Shown here piece by piece: positions 22,352 to 30,484 of a DNA stretch of 38,782 nt. Numbering within the stretch: position 1 is the stretch's first letter; every line of letters begins with the position of its first letter. The position numbers and the translations under genes were made by a program. The stretch is taken from positions 1 to 38,782 of the forward strand of contig JAQVWL010000008.1 in assembly GCA_028709705.1 (NCBI GenBank). Direction: 5' to 3'. This DNA comes from Clostridia bacterium. GTDB lineage: Bacteria; Bacillota; Clostridia; Christensenellales; UBA1242. The notes under the pieces were generated by a model that worked only from the letters and a program-made list of their open reading frames with translations, did no database searches and was not told the origin of the DNA.

Positions 22352-22716
22352 TAGAAAATAATTTATGCGATATAAATTTTGAAAATTTTGAAAAAAAAAT
22401 AAGGGTACTTTTTTCAACAAAATATTTACTTAACTGCTACAAAAACGGCAACGAATACAAATTTAGAGAAGTTTTTGAAGACAAAAAAATAAAAAAAATA
22501 TTGAACGACCCCGATATGCTTTATTCGATTGACAACTTTTTTAAAAACAATTTAAAACTTATGCAAACTTCTCACAATTCTTATATGCACCGAAACACAT
22601 TGGGTTATAGACTGGAAAAAATAAAAAAAGCAACAGGTCTAAACATAAAGATTTTTGAAGATGCTGTCATTTTGAATAACTTGCTTTTGGTCTTTAAAGA
22701 ACTTTTCAAAAAATAA
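22348..22716 (+). CDS. PucR/CdaR-type C-terminal HTH protein
   Basis: This 122-aa protein ends in the PucR-family HTH (HTH_30 type): SIDNFFKNNLKLMQTS followed by NSYMHRNTLGYRLEKIKKAT (about residues 77-96). The first 55 residues match no sensory domain I recognise and are much shorter than in usual PucR regulators. It overlaps the ABC ATPase gene by 4 nt, so the two are translationally coupled. It is probably a small transcription regulator. Its stop is 1 nt from the end of the convergent Asn-rich gene. Confidence 0.8.
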   Translation: MIENNLCDINFENFEKKIRVLFSTKYLLNCYKNGNEYKFREVFEDKKIKKILNDPDMLYSIDNFFKNNLKLMQTSHNSYMHRNTLGYRLEKIKKATGLNIKIFEDAVILNNLLLVFKELFKK

Positions 22717-22717
22717 T

Positions 22718-23080
22718 TTACTTTTTATAATAATCACTGACTTTTACAAAACTGTCAGTGGTTTTTTTTGCCTTCTTTTTTGTGGCTTGATTGCCAAGAC
22801 CGCCCATTGCTTGAAGTTGTGGTAACATACCCAAAATTCCGCTCATATTTGGGTTGTTTTTGCCAAGCATTGCAACAAGGTCTGCGGGGTTTTGCTTTCC
22901 CCCACCGCCCATAAGCATTGGCAAAATGTTTTGAAGCATATTGTTGTTATTGTTGTTGTTGTTGTTTGTTCCGTTTGCGTTTCCGTTTGTTGTGTTTGTT
23001 CCGTTATTGTTTGTGTTGTTATTTGAAGCGTTATTTGAGTTCGCACCGCCCAAAAGTCCCAAAATATTATTCAAATCCAT
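22718..23080 (-). CDS. Asn-rich low-complexity small protein
   Basis: This 120-aa protein begins MDLNNILGLLGG, followed by about 35 residues made mostly of Asn, Thr and Gly and including a run of nine Asn. Then comes a conserved-looking part (MLQNILPMLMGGGGKQN, NPNMSGILGMLPQLQAMGG) and a Lys-rich end. The ATG at 23080 is used because GGGGG lies 5 nt upstream. It is divergent from a TTG-started gene at 23146. There is no signal peptide. The AAC-repeat tract could vary in length by slippage. Function unknown. Confidence 0.72.
   Translation of the reverse strand: MDLNNILGLLGGANSNNASNNNTNNNGTNTTNGNANGTNNNNNNNNNMLQNILPMLMGGGGKQNPADLVAMLGKNNPNMSGILGMLPQLQAMGGLGNQATKKKAKKTTDSFVKVSDYYKK
22735..22769 (+). 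terminator. Terminator of the PucR-type gene, inside the opposing coding region
   Basis: CACTGAC (22735-22741) / GTCAGTG (22754-22760), followed by T8. It lies within the last codons of the minus-strand Asn-rich gene, which must tolerate it. Confidence 0.8.
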
Positions 23081-23145
23081 AAACACCCCCGCAACATTAT
23101 ATTATATGCAATCATATAATATTTTAGTTATTAAAGGGGGGACAA

Positions 23146-23454
23146 TTGAGCAAAAGTTTTTTTGATTATGGCGATACAAAAGTAAAAGAAGACAGCAATT
23201 CGAAGCATCAAAAACAAGACAATGCACAAAAAAGTAGCGATGATAACAACAAAAATATAGAAGATATGGTTGGCAAATATAAAAATATGTCAAAAAATGA
23301 CCTTATGAGCAGTTTTTTTCAAGAAGCACAAAAACAAAAACAAAACGGAACTCTTGATGTGGCAAAGTTGGAAAAAGCAATAGACAATATGGGCAGTTAT
23401 TTGTCGGCGGAGCAGAAAAAAAATATCAAGGAGTTATTAAATAAAATAAAATGA
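23146..23454 (+). CDS. Small hydrophilic hypothetical protein (TTG start)
   Basis: This 102-aa protein starts at TTG 23146 with AGGGGGG 4 nt before it; no ATG gives a comparable start. Residues 10-45 are a charged, disordered-looking segment. Residues 45-102 are helical, with KYKNMSKNDLMSSFFQEA and a C-terminal LSAEQKKNIKELLNKIK. It overlaps the S8 protease gene (ATGA) and is probably translated with it. It could be a substrate, chaperone or partner of that protease, but this is speculative. Confidence 0.72.
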   Translation: MSKSFFDYGDTKVKEDSNSKHQKQDNAQKSSDDNNKNIEDMVGKYKNMSKNDLMSSFFQEAQKQKQNGTLDVAKLEKAIDNMGSYLSAEQKKNIKELLNKIK

Positions 23455-24584
23455 TAAACAAAATGGATAAAGTTTTGGCAAAAACAATGGCGGTGGAAAA
23501 TAATTTTGATTGCATAGTTTATGTCAAAAATGTAAAAACAGCAGAAAAGATTTTAAAAAGCGAAAGCATAAAAGTTTTGTCAGTGTTTCCTTTTTTGAAT
23601 GCAATTGCAATCAATGTTGAAACAAACAAACTTAACAAACTTTTAAAGCACAATTTGATAAAATTTATTTCAAGTCAAACAAATGTTTTTGCAATGATGA
23701 ATGTTGCCAAACAAATTTTGAAGATTGATGGCACGCAAAAAGGCAAAAACATTACAATCGCATATATAGACACAGGTGTAAAACCGCACCTTGATTTTGT
23801 TTTGGGTGGCAACAGAATAATCAAATTTATTGACCTTATAAACTTCAAACTTTTCCCTTATGATGACAGCGGGCATGGCACTTTTGTTTGTGGCGTTGGT
23901 TCAGGCAATGGTGCAGTTTCAGGCGGTAAATTTGCGGGAGTTGCACCGCAGTCTAACATTATTTCTATCAAAGCACTGGACCAAAATGGCGAAGCCAACG
24001 CGGTGCGAATTTTGGAGGCAATGCAGTGGGTGTTTGACAATTACAAAAAATTTGATATAAAAGTTGTTTGTATGAGTTTTGGCAGTGAATCGCTTGGCAT
24101 AAACGACCCAATTATGAAAGGTGCGGAAGAACTTTGGAACAATGGAATAACTGTTGTGGCGGCGGCGGGGAATAGCGGACCGGAATATGAAACAATAAAA
24201 AGTCCGGGAATAAGTCCCAAAATTTTGACAGTTGGCGGGTTTGATGACAACCGAACAGATGAAAGCACTTTTAACCCATCTTTTTTTGAAATTGCAAACT
24301 TTTCTTCTCGCGGGCCAGCGCTTAACAAATACAAGCCCGATATTGTTGCACCTTCTGTCAATATAACGTCTTGCGGTATAAATGATTTTTATACCAAATT
24401 GAGTGGAACAAGCGTTGCAACGCCAATGATAGCGGGCATTTGTGCTTTGGCGTGCGAGCAAAATCCAAACATAAATCCCAGTCAACTAAAAAAAGTGATA
24501 ATGCAATCAGCAAGCCCAATAACATATAATCTTAACAAAGAAGGTTTTGGAATTCCTAACGCAGAGCAAATAATCAAATATTGA
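23451..24584 (+). CDS. Subtilisin-like S8 serine peptidase, no signal peptide
   Basis: This 377-aa protease has the full catalytic set: D107 (YIDTGV), H142 (SGHGTFVCG), oxyanion N241 (AAAGNSGPE) and S321 (LSGTSVATPM). Residues about 18-80 resemble an inhibitor I9-type propeptide domain (DCIVYVKNVKTAEKILKS). There is no export signal, so it is probably an intracellular AprX-like peptidase. The ATG at 23451 overlaps the previous stop; a second Met at residue 5 is an alternative. Partner genes are the small TTG-started gene upstream and possibly the divergent Asn-rich gene. Confidence 0.92.
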   Translation: MINKMDKVLAKTMAVENNFDCIVYVKNVKTAEKILKSESIKVLSVFPFLNAIAINVETNKLNKLLKHNLIKFISSQTNVFAMMNVAKQILKIDGTQKGKNITIAYIDTGVKPHLDFVLGGNRIIKFIDLINFKLFPYDDSGHGTFVCGVGSGNGAVSGGKFAGVAPQSNIISIKALDQNGEANAVRILEAMQWVFDNYKKFDIKVVCMSFGSESLGINDPIMKGAEELWNNGITVVAAAGNSGPEYETIKSPGISPKILTVGGFDDNRTDESTFNPSFFEIANFSSRGPALNKYKPDIVAPSVNITSCGINDFYTKLSGTSVATPMIAGICALACEQNPNINPSQLKKVIMQSASPITYNLNKEGFGIPNAEQIIKY

Positions 24585-24605
24585 AAGCACAAACACACTA
24601 TTTGT

Positions 24606-24634
24606 TTGATTTTTTTGTTTTGTTTTGATAAACT
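24606..24634 (+). promoter_or_regulatory. Promoter of ppdK
   Basis: TTGATT (24606-24611), 17 nt, TAAACT (24629-24634). GGAGAG precedes the ATG at 24664. Confidence 0.6.
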
Positions 24635-24663
24635 AAATCAGTTATACAACGGAGAGTTAAATT

Positions 24664-27243
24664 ATGAAATATGTTTATTTGTTTAGTGAAGGCGATGCCG
24701 GAATGCGAAATCTTTTGGGTGGCAAGGGTGCAAATCTGTGCGAAATGACAAGGCTTGGTCTTCCTGTGCCAAGCGGGTTTGTTATTTCTACTGATGCGTG
24801 TCTAGATTTTTATGAAAAAAATGGTCTTGATGCAAAAATTGAAAATCAAATTTTTGAAGCAATCAATCAAATTGAAAAACTGTCAAACAAAGTTTTTGGA
24901 AGCACCGAAAATCCGCTTATTGTTTCTGTGCGTTCTGGTGCAAGAGTTTCTATGCCGGGAATGATGGACAGCATTTTAAATCTTGGTCTTAATGACAGCA
25001 TTACAAAATCTTTTGCAAAAAGCACAAAAAATGAGTGGTTCGCTTATGACTGCTATCGCAGATTTATTCAAATGTATTCCAATGTTGTTATGGGCATTGA
25101 CAAGTTTGAGTTTGAAAAGCAAATTGACAAAACAAAAAAACAAAACAATATCAATCTTGACAACCAAATGTCAGTTCAAAACTTGAAAGATTTGATAAAA
25201 AGTTTTAAACAAATATACAAAGAAAAAATAAAAAAACCTTTTCCGCAAGATGTAAAACTTCAACTGCTTGAATGTGTTAAGTCTGTTTTTTTGTCTTGGA
25301 ACAACCCAAGAGCAATCACATATCGCAAACTTAACAACATTCCTGATGATTGGGGTACTGCGGTCAATGTTCAAAGAATGGTTTTTGGCAACTTTAACCA
25401 AAAAAGTGGCACAGGTGTTTGTTTTTCACGCAGTCCATCAAGTGGCGAAAATGTTTTTTTTGGCGAATATCTTATGGAAGCACAAGGCGAAGATGTTGTT
25501 GCCGGCGTTCGCACACCGCAACCTATTTCTCACTTGAAAGAACAAAACGAAAGTCTTTTTGTTGAACTTCATAACAATGCTTTGATTTTGGAACATTTTT
25601 ACAAGGATATGCAAGACATTGAATTTTCCATAGAAGATGACAAACTTTTTATTTTGCAGACTCGAAACGGTAAAAGAACGGCAACTGCAAGCATAAAAAT
25701 TGCAGTTGATTTGGTAAAGGAAAATGAAATTGATGAAATTGAAGCCTTGAACCGAATTGAACCTGAAAAATTGAAAGAATTATTGTTGCCAATTTTGGAT
25801 ATAAAACCTGAAAATCAACCAATTGCAAAGGGGCTACCTGCTTCTGGTGGTGGCACTTGTGGAAGTATAGTTTTTTCTTCCGAAAAAGCGGTCGAACTTG
25901 CAAAACAAAATATAAAAACCATTTTGGTAAGACTTGAAACATCGCCCGAAGACATTGAAGGAATGACAGTTGTTGGCGGTATTTTGACTGCTCATGGGGG
26001 TATGACTTCACACGCTGCTGTTGTGGCAAGGGGTATGGGCATTGTTTGCGTTGTCGGTTGCCAAAACCTTGAATTTTTGAGTGCAAACAAAATCAAACTT
26101 GGCGACCATATATTTAGCGAAGGCGATATTTTGTCTGTTGATGGCAGTACAGGCAATGTTTTTAAGGACCAAATTTCTACCATATCCGCAACTTTTAGCC
26201 CAGAATATAATCAAATTATTGAATGGGCGGAAAAATATAAAAAAATTGGGGTTAGGGCAAACGCCGACACTCCACAAAGTGCAAAAACTGCTTTTGACTT
26301 TTTTGCCGAAGGTATTGGACTTTGCCGAACAGAGCATATGTTTTTTGAAAAAAACCGCATTTTTGAAATGCGAAAATTGATTATTGCCGAAACAAAAACT
26401 GAAAGAGAAAAAGCACTTAAAAAACTTTTGTCTTTTCAAAAAAGTGATTTTGAAGGTATTTTTAAAGAAATGAAAGGCAAACCCGTTACCATAAGACTTT
26501 TGGACCCGCCATTACACGAGTTTTTGCCAAAAACCGAAGCCCAAATAAAAGAACTTGCAACCGCATTTGACAAACCGCTTGAATATGTTAAAGAAATTGT
26601 TAGCAAACTTCAAGAAGTTAACCCAATGATGGGGCATAGGGGACTTCGACTTGCAATCACTTTTCCTGAAATTTATCAAATGCAAACAAGGGCGATTATT
26701 CAATCTGCCTTGCAAGCAAAAAAGAAATATAATTTTGATGTTGTGCCAGAAATTATGATACCGCTTGCAAGTGATATCAATGAGTTTTTGTTTGTAAAAA
26801 ACCTTGTCAAACAAACTGCCGACAGTTTGATTTTGGAAAATCAATTAACCTATAAAATTGGCACAATGATAGAAACTCCAAGAGCAGTTTTGATTGCCGA
26901 AAAACTTGCCGAAAATTGCGACTTTTTCTCGTTTGGAACCAATGATTTAACGCAGTTTGTTTTTGGAATAAGTAGAGATGACAGCAACAAATTTTTGCCA
27001 GAATATTTAGAAAAAGGAATTATAAAGCAAGATATTTTCAAATCTGTTGATGAACAAGGTGTTGGAAAAATGATGGAAGAAGCAATAGCCAAAGCAAAAA
27101 AAGCAAACCCAAACATAACTTTTGGCGTTTGTGGCGAACATGGTGGCGACCCAAAATCAATAGCATTTTTCAAAAAAATTGGCATAAATTATGTTTCTTG
27201 TTCTGTTTACCGCATACCAACTGCCAAACTCGCAGGAGTGTAG
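24664..27243 (+). CDS. ppdK: Pyruvate, phosphate dikinase
   Basis: This 859-aa enzyme interconverts pyruvate, ATP and Pi with PEP, AMP and PPi. It has the N-terminal nucleotide-binding domain (GGKGANLCEMTRLGLPVPSG), the swivelling phosphohistidine domain with catalytic H450 in GGMTSHAAVVARGMG, and the C-terminal TIM-barrel with LCRTEHMFF, DPPLHEFLP, NPMMGHRG, FGTNDLTQF and catalytic C823 in FGVCGEHGGDP. Length is close to the usual 870-880. It is monocistronic with its own promoter and a hairpin terminator at 27247-27268. In fermentative Clostridia it typically works in PPi-linked glycolysis. Confidence 0.97.
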   Translation: MKYVYLFSEGDAGMRNLLGGKGANLCEMTRLGLPVPSGFVISTDACLDFYEKNGLDAKIENQIFEAINQIEKLSNKVFGSTENPLIVSVRSGARVSMPGMMDSILNLGLNDSITKSFAKSTKNEWFAYDCYRRFIQMYSNVVMGIDKFEFEKQIDKTKKQNNINLDNQMSVQNLKDLIKSFKQIYKEKIKKPFPQDVKLQLLECVKSVFLSWNNPRAITYRKLNNIPDDWGTAVNVQRMVFGNFNQKSGTGVCFSRSPSSGENVFFGEYLMEAQGEDVVAGVRTPQPISHLKEQNESLFVELHNNALILEHFYKDMQDIEFSIEDDKLFILQTRNGKRTATASIKIAVDLVKENEIDEIEALNRIEPEKLKELLLPILDIKPENQPIAKGLPASGGGTCGSIVFSSEKAVELAKQNIKTILVRLETSPEDIEGMTVVGGILTAHGGMTSHAAVVARGMGIVCVVGCQNLEFLSANKIKLGDHIFSEGDILSVDGSTGNVFKDQISTISATFSPEYNQIIEWAEKYKKIGVRANADTPQSAKTAFDFFAEGIGLCRTEHMFFEKNRIFEMRKLIIAETKTEREKALKKLLSFQKSDFEGIFKEMKGKPVTIRLLDPPLHEFLPKTEAQIKELATAFDKPLEYVKEIVSKLQEVNPMMGHRGLRLAITFPEIYQMQTRAIIQSALQAKKKYNFDVVPEIMIPLASDINEFLFVKNLVKQTADSLILENQLTYKIGTMIETPRAVLIAEKLAENCDFFSFGTNDLTQFVFGISRDDSNKFLPEYLEKGIIKQDIFKSVDEQGVGKMMEEAIAKAKKANPNITFGVCGEHGGDPKSIAFFKKIGINYVSCSVYRIPTAKLAGV

Positions 27244-27246
27244 GGG

Positions 27247-27268
27247 AAAAATAGCGATGCTATTTTTT
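27247..27268 (+). terminator. Terminator of ppdK
   Basis: AAAAATAGC (27247-27255) / GCTATTTTT (27259-27267), 3-nt loop. Confidence 0.8.
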
Positions 27269-27296
27269 AATGATAAATGATGAATGATGAATGATG
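27269..27296 (+). repeat. Heptanucleotide tandem repeat
   Basis: Four units of AATGATG (the first reads AATGATA) follow the ppdK terminator without interruption. Simple-sequence spacer; no gene covers it. Confidence 0.8.
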
Positions 27297-27334
27297 AATT
27301 GTGGTTTTGATTTTGAAATTTGTTAAGGGGTAAC

Positions 27335-27562
27335 AAGGGTCAACGGGGACGGTAGTAACTGACACGGGAGCGTTAGCGGGAGGGTCAGTTGACTACGTCC
27401 CCTTGACCTGTTTTCTGTAATATAATTTGATAATAATACTTGGAACAACTGCTTTCAAAAAAAAGTACGGACAAAACCGCCAATGAAATGCGGTTTTCGC
27501 TTGGTCCGTAAGGGAGCAAAAACTTGCCTGATAAAGCGATGCTTTTTTGTGAAACAAAAAAC
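27335..27562. mobile_element. Dispersed element, left end plus truncated P12-like module
   Basis: The left part, from GGGTCAACGGGGACG (27338) to ACGTCCCCTTGACC (27408), is nearly identical to 18261-18329. After the same linker comes the P12-like module (27438-27562) with TACGGAC/GTCCGTA, AAAACCGC/GCGGTTTT, GCAAAAACTTGCC (27516-27528) and TTTTTTGT-GAA-ACAAAAAA. The right half that would supply GGCAAGTTTTTGC and the inverted end is missing; the sequence changes to the infC promoter region at about 27563. It is a 3'-truncated copy. Confidence 0.8.
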
Positions 27563-27575
27563 ATTGCCAAAACCC

Positions 27576-27604
27576 TTGACAAACAATAATCATTGTGCTA
27601 TCAT
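27576..27604 (+). promoter_or_regulatory. Promoter of the infC-rpmI-rplT operon
   Basis: TTGACA (27576-27581), 17 nt, TATCAT (27599-27604). The truncated repeat element ends about 13 nt upstream. Confidence 0.8.
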
Positions 27605-27610
27605 CGCTTT

Positions 27611-27725
27611 GTAAAGTAGAAGTTTCCACTTCTCACCAGTCGAGTTTTGTCTTTGATTGCGTTGTCAAAATTAAAATTTTTTAATTGGTGGAAGTTTCAA
27701 ACTTTCACCATTTTTTATAAGGGGG
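27611..27725 (+). promoter_or_regulatory. L20-type autoregulatory leader of infC
   Basis: The leader begins with hairpin AGAAGT-TTCC-ACTTCT (27618-27633) followed by CACC. Near its end stands an intrinsic terminator, TGGTGGAAGT / ACTTTCACCA (27686-27710), with TTTTTT (27711-27716). ACTTCTCACC (27628-27637) can also pair with GGTGGAAGT (27687-27695), which would break both hairpins. This is the layout of Firmicutes infC leaders controlled by ribosomal protein L20 through attenuation. The family assignment rests on position and these motifs. Confidence 0.72.
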
Positions 27726-27731
27726 ATTATT

Positions 27732-28250
27732 ATTATATTTAAAGAACTTTCAATCAATCAACAAATACACGCAAAAGATGTGCGTTTGTTAAGCGAAAAC
27801 GGTGAGCAATTGGGTATTGTTCCGTTTCAAAGTGCTTTGTCACAAGCACAAACAAAGGGGCTTGACCTTGTTCTTCTTAACGGAAGTGCCAATCCCGCAG
27901 TTTGCAAAATTATGGACTACGGCAAGTTTAAATTTGACAGTATCAAAAAAGAAAAAGAAATCAAAAAAAATCAAAAAGTTTCTGTTCTTAAAGAAATTCA
28001 ATTATCAATGAAAATTGAACTCCACGATATGCAAACAAAGGCAAAACACGGCAACAAATTTTTGGAGAACGGCGACAAACTAAAAGTTGTTTTAAGAATG
28101 AAAGGTCGAGAACAAGCCTATGCTTTAAAAGCAGTAGAAATTGTAAAAGAATTTTTTGCCTTGATTGAAGCAAACGGTACTATTGACAAACAACCTGAAA
28201 TAGTTGGAAGAAATGTAATTATGATTGTAACACCAAAAACAAATAAATAG
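27732..28250 (+). CDS. infC: Translation initiation factor IF-3 (ATT start)
   Basis: This protein of about 172 aa binds the 30S subunit and checks the start codon. The family N-terminus is visible only upstream of the first GTG (27780): FKELSINQQIHAKDVRLLS precedes ENGEQLGIVPFQSAL. In this frame the codons behind GGGGG (27721-27725) are ATT, ATT, ATT, ATA. The ATT at 27732 (6 nt spacing) is the best start, with 27729 and ATA 27735 as alternatives. A rare start codon is characteristic of infC and permits autoregulation. The C-terminal domain includes GKFKFDSIKKEKEIKKNQ and VVLRMKGREQAYA. First gene of the infC-rpmI-rplT operon. Confidence 0.93.
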   Translation: MIFKELSINQQIHAKDVRLLSENGEQLGIVPFQSALSQAQTKGLDLVLLNGSANPAVCKIMDYGKFKFDSIKKEKEIKKNQKVSVLKEIQLSMKIELHDMQTKAKHGNKFLENGDKLKVVLRMKGREQAYALKAVEIVKEFFALIEANGTIDKQPEIVGRNVIMIVTPKTNK

Positions 28251-28260
28251 GAGAGGAAAA

Positions 28261-28455
28261 ATGCCAAAATTAAAATCACACAGCGGTGCAAAAAAGCGAT
28301 TTAGAATTAACAAAAATGGAAAAGTTAAATTTGCTTCAACCGACAGAGGTCATTTTATGACTGAAAAAAGCAAAGACAGAAAAAGAAAATTAAGAAAAGG
28401 GGGCTATTTGTCTGGAAAACAAGCAAAAACTATCAAAAAAATGATACAAGGCTAG
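28261..28455 (+). CDS. rpmI: Large ribosomal subunit protein bL35
   Basis: This 64-aa basic protein starts MPKLKSHSGAKKRFRINKNG and ends GKQAKTIKKMIQG, the normal length and pattern of L35. GGAGAGG precedes the ATG. It is the second gene of the IF-3 operon, co-regulated through the leader at 27611-27725. Confidence 0.98.
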   Translation: MPKLKSHSGAKKRFRINKNGKVKFASTDRGHFMTEKSKDRKRKLRKGGYLSGKQAKTIKKMIQG

Positions 28456-28478
28456 TTTTCAGATAAAAGGATATAACT

Positions 28479-28835
28479 ATGAGAATAAAAAGAAGCGTTA
28501 ATGCGTTAAAGAAAAGAAGAGCCATCCTTAAACAAGCAAAAGGATATTGGGGAACAAGAAGCAAATTATATCGTGTTGCAAAAAATGCGGTTATGAAAGC
28601 CGGCAACTATGCCTATATTGGAAGAAAACACAGAAAAAGAAACTTCCGTTCACTTTGGATAGTAAGAATTTCTGCCGCTTGCAAACTTAATGACCTTTCT
28701 TACAGCAAATTTATGTTCGGTTTGAAAAATGCAAACATAACTCTTAACAGAAAAATGCTAGCAGAAATGGCAGTTAAAGATGAAAAAGCGTTTGCAGAAT
28801 TGGCGAAAACAGCAAAAGCAAACTTAACCAAATAA
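28479..28835 (+). CDS. rplT: Large ribosomal subunit protein bL20
   Basis: This 118-aa protein has the family N-terminus (RIKRSVNALKKRRAILKQAK), the GNYAYIGRKHRKRNFRSLW rRNA-binding part and NRKMLAEMAVKDEKAF near the C-terminus. It assembles early into 50S and is the expected repressor acting on the infC leader. AAAAGGAT precedes the ATG; 23 nt separate it from rpmI. Confidence 0.98.
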   Translation: MRIKRSVNALKKRRAILKQAKGYWGTRSKLYRVAKNAVMKAGNYAYIGRKHRKRNFRSLWIVRISAACKLNDLSYSKFMFGLKNANITLNRKMLAEMAVKDEKAFAELAKTAKANLTK

Positions 28836-28850
28836 AAAAAAGAAATTATT

Positions 28851-29612
28851 ATGAAAACAATAACTTCAAAACAAAACGAAAAAATAAAATATTTGAAAAA
28901 GCAAAAAGAACACAACAGATTTTTGCTTTTTTTGGATAACCCAAAACTTGTGGGTGAGGCAATAAACAGCGGTCTAAAACCAATAGACATTTTTGTTGAT
29001 GAAACCAACAAAAATTTGATAGAAACTTACAAAAATTTTGACATAACCTTAACAACAAATTTGATTGTCAACCAACTTTCAGATGTAAAAACTCCGCAAG
29101 GCATTGTTGCAGTTTTTGAACTTGCTCCCAAGTCTTTAAAAAGTCCTAGGGGCAACTTTTTGGTGCTGGATAACATTCAAGATGCGGGCAATGTTGGCAC
29201 AATTTTAAGGTCCGCACTTGGTGCAAATTTTTTAGATGTTTTTTTGCTTGATTGTGCTTCTGTTACAAGTTCCAAAACCATAAGAAGTTCGATGGGTGCA
29301 ATTTTCAAACTTAATGTTTATGAAACAACAAAACAAGAGTTTTTAACTTTTTCAAAAACCTTGAAAACTGCAATATATTTTGCCGATATGCAAGGCGAAA
29401 ATGTGTTTGAAACCAATTTTGAAAACCCTTGCGGGATTGTGCTTGGCAATGAAGGGAACGGCGTTAGCGAAGAACTTAAAAACATTTGTCAAAAAGCAAT
29501 TTCAATACCAATGCAAAACGGGTTGGAAAGTTTGAATGTGGCGATTGCGGGCAGTGTTGCTATTTTTGAAGTAGGGTGGAAACAGTCTACAAATTTAAAA
29601 AAATCAAAATAA
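28851..29612 (+). CDS. SpoU/TrmH-family RNA 2'-O-methyltransferase
   Basis: This 253-aa SPOUT methyltransferase probably modifies rRNA. An N-terminal substrate-binding domain (residues 1-90, with KYLKKQKEHNRFLLFLDNPK) precedes the trefoil-knot domain with the three family motifs: FLVLDNIQDAGNVGTILRSA, IVLGNEGNGVSEELKN and ISIPMQNGLESLNVAIAGSV. It starts 15 nt after rplT with only a weak binding site (AAAGAA), so it is probably co-translated with the ribosomal genes. A homologous gene next to rplT is common in Firmicutes. Confidence 0.93.
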   Translation: MKTITSKQNEKIKYLKKQKEHNRFLLFLDNPKLVGEAINSGLKPIDIFVDETNKNLIETYKNFDITLTTNLIVNQLSDVKTPQGIVAVFELAPKSLKSPRGNFLVLDNIQDAGNVGTILRSALGANFLDVFLLDCASVTSSKTIRSSMGAIFKLNVYETTKQEFLTFSKTLKTAIYFADMQGENVFETNFENPCGIVLGNEGNGVSEELKNICQKAISIPMQNGLESLNVAIAGSVAIFEVGWKQSTNLKKSK

Positions 29613-29632
29613 CAAAAAAGGAAGGAAAAAAA

Positions 29633-30358
29633 ATGAGTGGACATAGCAAATGGCACAATATTCAAGCACGAAAGGGCAAATCTGATGCCCAAAGAGGCAA
29701 AATATTTACAAAAATTGGCAGAGAAATTGCAGTTTCAGTTAAAGAGGGCGGGGCAGATATGGCAACAAATAACCGCTTGCGACTTGCAGTTCAAAAAGCA
29801 AAAGAAAACAATATGCCAAACGATAATATTACAAAAGCAATCAAAAAAGCAAGCGGAGAAATAAATTCGGTTAATTATGAAAGCATAACTTATGAGGGCT
29901 ATGGCAATGGCGGTTCAGCGGTTATTGTGGAATGTTTAACCGACAACAAAAACAGAACAGCGGGCGATGTTAGACATTTGTTTGACAAGTTTGGCGGAAG
30001 CTTGGGTGCAAACGGTTGCGTTTCTTATCTTTTTAAAAGAAAAGGTACAATAATGATAGAAAAAACCGCCCAAACCGACAGCGACACAATTTTTATGTTG
30101 GCACTTGAAGCGGGTGCAGAAGATATTGAAGAAGATGAAGAGTCTTTTGCAATTTATACAACCCCCGAAAAGTTCAACGAAGTTGTCAATAGCCTTGAAA
30201 CAAGCGAACTTTTGCTTGCTTCAAAACAAATTGACCTTGTGCCTGATTTGTATGTTGAATTGGACGAAAAAAAGCAAGAATTATTCCAAAAAATGATTGA
30301 TAATCTTGAAGACCTTGACGATGTGCAAGAAATTTATCACAATGTGAGCAATGTGTGA
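29633..30358 (+). CDS. yebC: YebC/PmpR-family protein
   Basis: This 241-aa protein begins with the invariant MSGHSKWHNIQARKGKSDAQ. It contains NNRLRLAVQKAKENNMPNDN, YEGYGNGGSAVIVECLTDN and the acidic AEDIEEDEESFAIYT segment typical of the family. YebC proteins are annotated as transcription regulators, and some have been linked to translation of proline-rich stretches. The ATG at 29633 is set by the family start and by GGAAGG upstream. It is the last gene of the infC cluster; a hairpin array and terminator follow. Confidence 0.96.
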   Translation: MSGHSKWHNIQARKGKSDAQRGKIFTKIGREIAVSVKEGGADMATNNRLRLAVQKAKENNMPNDNITKAIKKASGEINSVNYESITYEGYGNGGSAVIVECLTDNKNRTAGDVRHLFDKFGGSLGANGCVSYLFKRKGTIMIEKTAQTDSDTIFMLALEAGAEDIEEDEESFAIYTTPEKFNEVVNSLETSELLLASKQIDLVPDLYVELDEKKQELFQKMIDNLEDLDDVQEIYHNVSNV

Positions 30359-30362
30359 AATT

Positions 30363-30484
30363 TGAGCGAGCACGAAGTGCCCGCATGATGAGCACGCTTC
30401 GCGTGCGTGATGCAAGTGCCGTTAGCACTTATGATGAGTGTGCCGATGGCACACATGATGAGCAGGCGGTTCCCGCCCGCATTA
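30363..30484 (+). repeat. Hairpin array in the yebC 3' UTR
   Basis: Successive hairpins: GAGCAC/GTGC (30367-30380), GCACGC/GCGTGC (about 30392-30406), AAGTGC/GCACTT (about 30414-30430), GTGTGCC/GGCACAC (about 30438-30454), and GGCGG/CCGCC within the GCGGGC-type unit (about 30466-30478). Spacers read ATGATGA or GTGATGC, the complement of the TCATCAT spacers in the arrays at 4231-4308 and 34007-34080. It runs into a conserved terminal hairpin. Confidence 0.85.

Noticed and set aside
27269-27296. AATGATG heptamers as a regulatory repeat
   Set aside because: Simple-sequence spacer following a terminator, with no gene or promoter attached.
27421-27426. TATAAT in the linker of the 27335 element as a promoter for the P12-like module
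   Set aside because: The TTGACC upstream is only 12 nt away and the motif is TACAAT in the other copy, so promoter spacing is wrong.
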